Shown in pieces: positions 23,877 through 29,854 of a stretch of 29,854 bases of DNA. Source of the DNA: Actinomycetota bacterium. GTDB taxonomy: Bacteria > Actinomycetota > Humimicrobiia > Humimicrobiales > Humimicrobiaceae. A program made the position numbers and the translations under genes. The stretch is from the NCBI GenBank assembly GCA_023475715.1, contig JAMCVO010000120.1, positions 1 to 29,854 of the forward strand, in the 5' to 3' direction. The notes below the pieces were generated by a model. The model was not told the origin of the DNA. It saw only the letters and a list, made by a program, of their open reading frames with translations, and searched no databases. The first letter of the stretch is position 1, and each line of letters begins with the position of its first letter.

Positions 23877-25271
23877 TTATTTTTTATAGATTTCTTCGTA
23901 TTTTGCCTGTGCATTTTTTAAAGCTTCCTCAGGAGCCATTCCTTTAACAACTACATCCTGAACCATATTTGCCTGAATAAAAGCTTCCCAGGCAGCACCA
24001 TTTTTTGGATTGCCCGGATCCGGATCAAAGCCACGGTTACTGGTTTTTTGCTGTTCCAGCGCTAATGTCATGTAATCTTCTATTTTATTACCCATGCTTT
24101 CCCATGCATCCCAGGCAGGCTTATATCCTGGAATAAAACCGGTACCGAAAACCCATTCAGCATGACGTTTTGGTTCAAAGTACATTTTGATGGCAGCTTT
24201 AACTAAATCCGGATACTTTGTGGTACTAAAACCATTAATTGTACCCAGTGATGCCCATGCACCATGCACACCGGTTAAAGGATCTGCCGGAAGCAGGGTT
24301 AACCCTGTTTTTGCAAACGTATCAGGGTATTGGGTTTTAATTTGCTGCAGTCCTATCATATTAAATTCCATCATAGCAATCTGCTCTTCTCCAAACATTG
24401 CAATAAGAGGAGTAGATATGGATTCATAACCAGATATAGCAGTAATGCCTGGAGGTGTTACTTTATACTTGAGCCCTATATCAGTATATACCTGTAACGC
24501 ATGCAATGTTTCCGGGCTATTAAGAACTACATTTCCATCCTTATCAAGTAAATGACCACCAGCAGCTATTCTATAGCCTGTAAAGTATTGTTCAGTTGCA
24601 TTGCTGGCACTATAATCAAGACCCATCCCATATACCTCTTTTGCAGGATCGGTAATAGCCTGTGCTATTTTTATCATTTCATCCCAGTCATTTGGCGGGT
24701 TATCAAAACCAGCATTTTTTAACATTTCTTTATTATAATAGAATAATTCTGCTGACTCCACGTATGGCAACATCCATGTTTTACCATCAGATTGATAATT
24801 TTTCAGGAGTGGAGAAAAACTATCAGGTCCCCCAAGGTCAGCAAGTACATCATCTAATTGCAGAACAAGACCATCAGGAACAAAAGGAAACACATGTGAA
24901 TCCCCTGCCTGAGTTAAATCAGGAAGATTGCCTGCTTCTGCCGCTGCTACCGTTTTTTGCCAGAAACCTTCCCATGGCACCCACTCAATTACTAAATCAG
25001 CATCAGGATTTGCTTTTTCAAAGTCAGCTTCAAAAGTTTTCCAAAAATTAGTCTCCCAATCATTGCCAACGTAGGGATGCTGCCAGAAAGTTATAACCTT
25101 TTTCTCACCTGCTGCAGTAGTTGCAGCCGCTGTAGTTTCGGCAGCCGCTGTAGTTGCTGCAGCTGTAGTTTCTGCGGCTGTCGTTGTTGTAGCTGTTTTA
25201 CACCCAACACCAACAAAAACCATAGTACCGATAAAAACTGTTATTAACATTATAATAACGAACTTCTTCAA
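23877..25271 (-). CDS. Extracellular sugar-binding lipoprotein of the ABC transporter
   Basis: A CUT1-type (MalE-like) solute-binding protein. I start it at TTG 25271 because GGAGGT lies five bases before it; the in-frame ATG at 25283 overlaps that ribosome binding site. The N-terminus LKKFVIIMLITVFIGTMVFV is a signal peptide ending GVGC, an atypical lipobox with Cys at residue 24. A Thr/Ala/Glu linker with two perfect 11-residue repeats follows, then ITFWQHP and the family core with LPDLTQAGDSH, LPYVESAELFYYNKEML and the C-terminal KYEEIYKK. The sugar cannot be told from sequence. It is preceded by its own promoter at 25438-25466. Confidence 0.93.
   Translation of the reverse strand: MKKFVIIMLITVFIGTMVFVGVGCKTATTTTAAETTAAATTAAAETTAAATTAAGEKKVITFWQHPYVGNDWETNFWKTFEADFEKANPDADLVIEWVPWEGFWQKTVAAAEAGNLPDLTQAGDSHVFPFVPDGLVLQLDDVLADLGGPDSFSPLLKNYQSDGKTWMLPYVESAELFYYNKEMLKNAGFDNPPNDWDEMIKIAQAITDPAKEVYGMGLDYSASNATEQYFTGYRIAAGGHLLDKDGNVVLNSPETLHALQVYTDIGLKYKVTPPGITAISGYESISTPLIAMFGEEQIAMMEFNMIGLQQIKTQYPDTFAKTGLTLLPADPLTGVHGAWASLGTINGFSTTKYPDLVKAAIKMYFEPKRHAEWVFGTGFIPGYKPAWDAWESMGNKIEDYMTLALEQQKTSNRGFDPDPGNPKNGAAWEAFIQANMVQDVVVKGMAPEEALKNAQAKYEEIYKK
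25110..25175 (-). repeat. Two 33-bp repeats encoding the Thr/Ala linker
   Basis: The lipoprotein linker encodes AETTAAATTAA twice in tandem (11 residues each). The repeat is perfect in protein but the DNA copies differ at synonymous positions, so it is old or under selection for composition. Confidence 0.75.
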
Positions 25272-25392
25272 ATTAACCTCCATTTTAAGAATGATATTGA
25301 TTTAACTTAAAAATTTTCTTTTTTAATAAAACCACCTCCTTATTTTATTTATTATTACCCTATTTGTTTCACCTCCCTGCTATGTAATATTG

Positions 25393-25413
25393 ATAATATA
25401 AAAGTTATATTAT
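25393..25413. promoter_or_regulatory. Palindrome in the binding-protein leader, candidate operator
   Basis: ATAATATAA (25393-25401) and TTATATTAT (25405-25413) are perfect 9-bp arms around a 3-bp centre. It begins about 18 bases past the predicted transcription start, a position where a bound repressor would block elongation. AT richness weakens the case. Confidence 0.45.
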
Positions 25414-25437
25414 TACAATTTAATGAATTATAGTGAA

Positions 25438-25466
25438 ATTATATTACATTATTTAGTTAAAAGCAA
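25438..25466 (-). promoter_or_regulatory. Housekeeping promoter of the ABC transporter and downstream genes
   Basis: On the minus strand TTGCTT (25461-25466), a 17-bp spacer and a perfect TATAAT (25438-25443). It is the best promoter match in the sugar locus and lies in the large gap before the binding-protein gene. Confidence 0.7.
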
Positions 25467-25576
25467 GAAATAAATATATCTTTTTTATCAAATTTTATAT
25501 TGAAAAACTAAGTGAAAAACAAGACGTAGAAGCTAAAGATATACCCATTTACTTTAAAATTGAAAATCTGCAATTT

Positions 25577-25693
25577 TTAAATTTCTATAATAATCTTCAA
25601 TTTATCCATATTAGAATTATTAGCTAAATTAAATGCTTTTTAAATTTCATTCAATTTAGATCTATCTCCTTGAAATCTAATAATTACTTTCAT
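25577..25693 (-). pseudogene. Small open frame with an in-frame stop
   Basis: ATG at 25693 opens 17 codons (MKVIIRFQGDRSKLNEI), then a TAA, then 20 further codons in the same frame (KAFNLANNSNMDKLKIIIEI) to a second TAA at 25577. The two parts look like one continuous 38-residue alpha/beta peptide interrupted by a nonsense change. It may be a recent pseudogene, or only the first part may be made. I do not recognise the family. Confidence 0.4.
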
Positions 25694-25714
25694 AACCTTA
25701 TCTTATTATATTTC

Positions 25715-26809
25715 CTATTCTTTTATAATTTCTTCTATTTTTCTTTTCATATCAATAGTTTGGCTCTTATTTAAATAGCCTGCTATCATATTAAATTTTC
25801 TACTGCTTTTTTCCCTAAGTACTGAAATGTTACCTTTTTCCTTTTCTTTTAAATAACCGTCTGCCTCACAAGTTGCCGGACATGCAATGCTTATTGCACT
25901 GAAGTCTTTATTTATAACTGTCCATCTGGTTAGGTGGTTAAGTTCTTCAGGCTTGTATCCAACATAGTCTGAAGAACCATCAGAATGAACCTGCATAAAA
26001 TGTACTAGTTTATTACTGTCCGTTTTGAGTTTATTAAAATAAAAAATAATTCCGGGATCGTAAGGATCGGACAGTTTTATGAACTTTGTCAGCGATGGAT
26101 TGACTGATATTTTTTTAACAAAATCCACATGTTTCTTAGCCGCACCCAAATCAGGATATAAAGCATTTCTTAGAATCATATTCTCTTTATTAAAACCTGC
26201 GCTCTGCATGATTTCTCCATTTTCAACAGGTAAGAAGTTTATATGAGCCAAATACATAAGTTCCATCGGATAATTTGATAAATTCATAATTTCAATAGAG
26301 ATTTCCAGTAAGGTAGAGTCTTTATAAAATTTAATTACTGACTTAGCGCAGTAATGGGAGCCAAATGCTTTGTTGTATTCAAAAACACCAGTCACTCCTA
26401 AATATGTTCCTTTACTATCTTTCCCTGTTAATATTTTGACATTATCATATTCAGCGGTCGGTAATTCGCCATGAAAAGAAAAATCACTTGAATCGGGACT
26501 GCCTACTCTGAGCGCTCCACAATGCATAAAAAAACAGCCGTAAGAATAATAAAAATTATTAGTATTGACGGGCAAAGTAAATGGAGACTTCATTTTTAAT
26601 CTGCGGTTATCAAAGACAATATCCCAGATTTGCTGGCCGTTAAATGGCAGTACTATTGCATATCCATTTTCATTTACTAATTTTACTGCGCAAACGCCAG
26701 TGTCATATTTAAATAAAAATACTTTTAAACCATCAATTTCGATAAACTTTTGTTCTTTATATACAAAAAAATCTTTATTTAATAAAATTTGTGTTTCGTT
26801 GTTTTCCAT
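25715..26809 (-). CDS. DUF4432 family protein (aldose-epimerase-like fold)
   Basis: The 364-aa protein looks like the DUF4432 branch of the galactose-mutarotase fold: FNGQQIWDIVFDNRRLKMKSPF, then MHCGALRVGSPDSSDFSFHGELP (about 95-117) with the conserved HGE, and YLAHINFLPVENG near the middle. Proteins of this group occur in sugar loci and are thought to epimerise or mutarotate aldoses; the exact reaction is unproven here. AAAGGAG precedes the ATG. It lies between the isomerase gene and the transporter. Confidence 0.78.
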   Translation of the reverse strand: MENNETQILLNKDFFVYKEQKFIEIDGLKVFLFKYDTGVCAVKLVNENGYAIVLPFNGQQIWDIVFDNRRLKMKSPFTLPVNTNNFYYSYGCFFMHCGALRVGSPDSSDFSFHGELPTAEYDNVKILTGKDSKGTYLGVTGVFEYNKAFGSHYCAKSVIKFYKDSTLLEISIEIMNLSNYPMELMYLAHINFLPVENGEIMQSAGFNKENMILRNALYPDLGAAKKHVDFVKKISVNPSLTKFIKLSDPYDPGIIFYFNKLKTDSNKLVHFMQVHSDGSSDYVGYKPEELNHLTRWTVINKDFSAISIACPATCEADGYLKEKEKGNISVLREKSSRKFNMIAGYLNKSQTIDMKRKIEEIIKE

Positions 26810-26918
26810 AAATATTTACTCCTTTAATAGAGTACACAATGATAATTGAAATAAGCTATTCTGCAGTAATTTTTGTAAATTTTTATCAAATTAAAAATGT
26901 TTTTAATATTTTTAATAA

Positions 26919-28280
26919 TCAACAAATTATGTCCTGAATTTTTAGAATTTTACAAATTCTTATTAGCTCGTCTTTAAAATCCCCATAAACCCAATGCATG
27001 TGGTGTGCCAAAATATTTTGGAGAAAATATTCAATATCGCTATCCAGTTTGATAAAAATTGCAGGCATTCTTTCCCTGACTTCTTTTAATTTCTCTCTGG
27101 GTTCATATATTGCAGTTCCCGTAGATATTTGCATATGGTACTTTCCTTCAATTCTTCCCAACCTTGCTATTGTGACTCTGCCTGGTTTGCTGACAAAAGA
27201 AGTAGTCGTTCCGGTCCCAGGTCCGGGGCACAAATAATCATACATCTCCATTAAATATACATCTTTGGGACTTTTTGCAAAATCAGTAGGAAATGATCCG
27301 CAATTCATAAGTCTAAGAATATTCCCCTTTATGTCTATATCAGAGACATCCCCAAACCCGGGTATGGAATTTGAAACCATTTTTAAGATCTGCATCGTAA
27401 GCGCTGCATTGACATCACCTTCGCAAGCCACGACAAAACCTTCATCTAAATTCTTTGAAACAGATAAACAATGTGAACAGTAACTTCCATGTACCTCAGG
27501 CATACATTTCACTGCAGCAAAATCTAAATCATATTCATTTGCCAGTTCCTTCAAAGCAAAATACAGTCTAATCGATTTCTCTTCAACCTCAGGCGGTGTC
27601 TCAATTCTGCCGTATTTTCCATGAAGATAATTTGAATACTCGCTTATCTTATTTTTATCAATCGCTTTTGCCCTGTCCACTAAGCAAGATTCATTAATAT
27701 GTGATGTTTCAACTCCAAAAACTTTTTTAACCTGTATAAGATCAGTGGTCCCGGTATACATGTGCATATACTTACCGCCAAAAATCCCAAAACTCATACC
27801 ATTCAGTTCATTTACAATAGAAGATGTGCCGGCTGTTATTTTTATCTTTTCTATAAATTTGTCATCTTCCGGTTCTGCATATACAATTTCATGCTCCAGT
27901 CCCATCTCCTTAAAAGTGCCGCGTAAATGGCATAAAGATCCTATCGGTAATACCATTGAATTATGAAAGGCCCATAATATTATAGGAATTCTCTTATTAA
28001 GCAGATCAACTGAATCAATAATTAATTGCGGAGGAACCCAGGCGCCTATCTCAAAAACGATGCAGTCAACGTCTTCCTGAATCAAATACTTTACTTTTTC
28101 CCGGGCTACAGCGCTGTCATCTATTATTTCCTCAATATTTATAACATCCATGCCGGCACTTTTTATGCTTTTCTCGGCTCTTTTAGAATATTCTCTTATA
28201 ATTTGTTCAGCTTCTTGCGGAACGGGTGAAATTTTTTTTGGAATTGAAACAATAATTATCCCTATTTTTGGTTTTTTCAT
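26919..28280 (-). CDS. L-fucose/L-arabinose isomerase-fold protein
   Basis: The 453-aa protein has the N-terminal alpha/beta region of FucI/AraA-type isomerases (IGIIIVSIP, then IVFEIGAWVPPQLI). The C-terminal half carries the likely metal residues: Glu262 in CMPEVHGSYCSH, Glu287/Asp289 in CEGDVNAALTM and the AHHMHWVYGD cluster (His426-429). These fit aldose-ketose isomerases using Mn2+. It is shorter than E. coli FucI (591 aa), like many uncharacterised family members, so substrate assignment is open. It would make the ketose for the kinases encoded downstream. Confidence 0.85.
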   Translation of the reverse strand: MKKPKIGIIIVSIPKKISPVPQEAEQIIREYSKRAEKSIKSAGMDVINIEEIIDDSAVAREKVKYLIQEDVDCIVFEIGAWVPPQLIIDSVDLLNKRIPIILWAFHNSMVLPIGSLCHLRGTFKEMGLEHEIVYAEPEDDKFIEKIKITAGTSSIVNELNGMSFGIFGGKYMHMYTGTTDLIQVKKVFGVETSHINESCLVDRAKAIDKNKISEYSNYLHGKYGRIETPPEVEEKSIRLYFALKELANEYDLDFAAVKCMPEVHGSYCSHCLSVSKNLDEGFVVACEGDVNAALTMQILKMVSNSIPGFGDVSDIDIKGNILRLMNCGSFPTDFAKSPKDVYLMEMYDYLCPGPGTGTTTSFVSKPGRVTIARLGRIEGKYHMQISTGTAIYEPREKLKEVRERMPAIFIKLDSDIEYFLQNILAHHMHWVYGDFKDELIRICKILKIQDIIC

Positions 28281-28333
28281 CTTTGTTTTTATTACCTTTC
28301 CTTTAAAAAAAATAATTATTAAATTTATTGATT

Positions 28334-29515
28334 TTAAATCTCCACATTATGCCTGCCCAGTTTTAGAGGATATTTCCCAAACTTGTCCAGTAAATAAACA
28401 GCATACTCGTAATTTTTAGGAGGTACGGCATTGCTTACAGAATGATCGGTTTGAAAAATGAACCCCCCGCCCTTGGCGGCATTTAATTTATACATTATTT
28501 CATTTTCAATATCTTCAAATGATCCACTTTCTAATACCTGTATGTTGATGTTTCCATTATAGGCCAATTTGTTGCCATATTTTCTTTTTAATTTGACTAT
28601 ATCCAGCCCTGTTTTAGACTCAATGGAATTGTAACAGTCAATACCGGCATCTATTAAATCACCAAGGATTGGTTCATTGTTACCGCAGCCGTGCCATATA
28701 ACTTTTAGCCCAAGGCTATGAACACAATTACACAACCTCTTTAGGCAGGGTTTAAATACCCTTACCCAGATTTCAGGTGAAAATAGAAGTGTTTTTTTAT
28801 ATGCTACGTCTCCAAATAAATATATTCCTTTTACACTCCCGTTTGCTGCTATGACTTGTTCTTTAATAAGTTCAACTTGAAAATCTGTAATTCTCCTGCT
28901 GAAATCCTCAATTACATCTAAATCGGTTGCCATTAACATGAGAGCTCTTTCTGTACCAATTATTCTCCACAAATATTCAAAGACATCAGAAGCAGCACCA
29001 AATACACAATAGTCTTCCTTTTTCAAATCTATTTTTTCAAGGAAAGAATCTGTTGCTTTACCGAATTTATCTCCTATGCAATTTGCCTGGTCATCAATCA
29101 CATCATAAAATCTTCTTTTATCTTTCGGATCATCAAATTCAAATTTTTTAATTTTTTCAATTGTATTTGTCTCAAAGTCTAAGAACATAGGCATAGGCTG
29201 ATTAAAGACTTTTTTAATTTTTGCCTCAAAGCCGGTTCTGACTACAACATACTCATCTGTTTTTTCAATAACCTCAAAATTTTTAATATGCGGATCCATG
29301 TTTGGCATAATTACCACAATATCAAGATCAAAATATTTATCTATGTCAAAATCTGCAAAACCGCTTTCTTGTGCTCCAACAGGCAAATTCTTGTATTTCC
29401 TAAAATTTTCTATAAAGCTGCTCCAGAACCACTCTCCTTTTGGTATTTTATCTGGCTCCATATGATTTAATGTTGTTAAAACTCTATTTGTTTTTTCTTC
29501 AGATTTGTCACTCAT
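28334..29515 (-). CDS. URO-D superfamily protein 3 (variant metal site)
   Basis: The 393-aa uroporphyrinogen-decarboxylase-fold protein is the first gene of the locus. The zinc-site segment reads WHGCGN (His275, Cys277), but the third ligand position reads QTDHSVSNAVPP (Asp357, His358) in place of Cys. It is therefore another variant of the methyltransferase triad, different from that of protein 2. Opening EEKTNRVLTTLNHMEPDKIPKGE is typical of the group. Its ribosome binding site is weak. A candidate promoter lies at 29654-29682. Substrate unknown. Confidence 0.83.
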   Translation of the reverse strand: MSDKSEEKTNRVLTTLNHMEPDKIPKGEWFWSSFIENFRKYKNLPVGAQESGFADFDIDKYFDLDIVVIMPNMDPHIKNFEVIEKTDEYVVVRTGFEAKIKKVFNQPMPMFLDFETNTIEKIKKFEFDDPKDKRRFYDVIDDQANCIGDKFGKATDSFLEKIDLKKEDYCVFGAASDVFEYLWRIIGTERALMLMATDLDVIEDFSRRITDFQVELIKEQVIAANGSVKGIYLFGDVAYKKTLLFSPEIWVRVFKPCLKRLCNCVHSLGLKVIWHGCGNNEPILGDLIDAGIDCYNSIESKTGLDIVKLKRKYGNKLAYNGNINIQVLESGSFEDIENEIMYKLNAAKGGGFIFQTDHSVSNAVPPKNYEYAVYLLDKFGKYPLKLGRHNVEI

Positions 29516-29653
29516 TCTTTCAGGAAGCCCTTCCGATTCTCAGATTGCTAATAGATTAAATATTTTAATTATGATATTTTTGAAATTCATCTAATAATTT
29601 ATAATAATAGAGCATAAAAGTAAATATATTACATAATAATTAATAATAATGAA

Positions 29654-29682
29654 ATTATAGAACAAAAAACAATAAATATAAA
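29654..29682 (-). promoter_or_regulatory. Candidate promoter of the sugar locus
   Basis: On the minus strand TTTATA (29677-29682), a 17-bp spacer and a perfect TATAAT (29654-29659), about 140 bp before the first gene. The -35 matches four of six consensus bases. Confidence 0.5.
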
Positions 29683-29788
29683 TTTATTTTCAATCTTTGT
29701 ATTTAAAAGCTATTTCTTACTCCCAGCCAAATTGTTTTAAACTTTTACCTATACAACTAGACCTACCAGGAAAGATTTAATATTTTTG

Positions 29789-29854
29789 TTTTTATAAAGT
29801 AAAAAAATCATATTGATTTCAAAAACAGAAAATCATAAGTATACTTTATAAAAA
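29789..29854. repeat. Inverted repeat at the window end
   Basis: TTTTTATAAAGTA (29789-29801) and TACTTTATAAAAA (29842-29854) are perfect 13-bp arms around 40 bp that contain two AATCATA copies. The right arm ends exactly at the last base of the window, so the repeat may extend further. Confidence 0.7.

Larger units (their letters stand above)
25284..25714. other. Regulatory gap upstream of the sugar-binding-protein gene
   Basis: 431 bp between the DUF4432 gene and the binding-protein gene. It holds a promoter (25438-25466), a palindrome (25393-25413), two ribosome-binding-site-like purine runs (GGGAGGTG near 25375 and AGGAGGTGG near 25335) with no proper gene after them, and a broken small reading frame (25577-25693). 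The roughly 150-base leader after the promoter is long for a simple gene. Confidence 0.7.
29516..29854. other. Leader region of the sugar locus to the window end
   Basis: 339 bp without a gene. It holds a candidate promoter (29654-29682) and, at the very end, a long inverted repeat (29789-29854). No regulator gene is present before the window edge. Confidence 0.65.

Noticed and set aside
24662..25051. Plus-strand open frame of 129 codons across the sugar-binding-protein gene
   Set aside because: Antisense shadow rich in His and Gln from the reverse complement of a conserved coding region.

Overview
This is an AT-rich window (by eye roughly one third G+C) from a bacterium that looks anaerobic and is probably uncultured. 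The left edge has a tsaE-tsaB-tsaD block running into groES with a CIRCE (HrcA) operator, an order known from Firmicutes and Actinobacteria. Rubredoxin, sugar ABC transport and a Thr/Ala-rich lipoprotein linker fit an anaerobic heterotroph. I cannot name the taxon from sequence alone.

Left block (1-4169, minus strand): ppa, a family-4 uracil-DNA glycosylase ending in a sliding-clamp-binding motif, tsaE, tsaB and tsaD run toward groES, which is cut by the window edge. The rimI gene often found between tsaB and tsaD is absent; three degenerate 29-bp repeats fill the gap.

Middle block (4373-12046) is a patchwork. A PEBP-family protein and a small lipoprotein (plus strand) are followed by a 23-bp fragment identical in form to the 3' end of a tRNA-Gln gene, which looks like an integration scar. 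Then come two toxin-antitoxin pairs (hicBA and RHH/RelE-like, minus strand), dodecin, a rubredoxin/DJ-1 pair, a phosphoribosyltransferase, a secreted repeat protein, and a lipoprotein with a glycosidase-like barrel.

Right block (12075-29515) is the most interesting part: fifteen consecutive minus-strand genes that together look like an uptake and catabolic locus for an unidentified sugar. In transcription order they are: URO-D-like protein 3, fucose/arabinose-isomerase-like protein, DUF4432 epimerase-like protein, sugar-binding lipoprotein, two ABC permeases, rhamnulokinase-like kinase, URO-D-like protein 2, xylulokinase-like kinase, class II aldolase, large cupin-type isomerase-like protein, second class II aldolase, a degenerate amidohydrolase, an intact amidohydrolase, and URO-D-like protein 1. 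Isomerase, kinase and class II aldolase are the three steps of the fucose/rhamnose pathways, so the core logic is clear. The duplicated kinases and aldolases, the three URO-D/methyltransferase-fold proteins with different metal-site residues, and the live/dead amidohydrolase pair are not part of any textbook pathway I recognise. A good housekeeping promoter with a palindrome in the leader sits in front of the binding-protein gene, and a second candidate promoter sits at the head of the locus. No regulator, corrinoid protein or ABC ATPase is encoded in the window.
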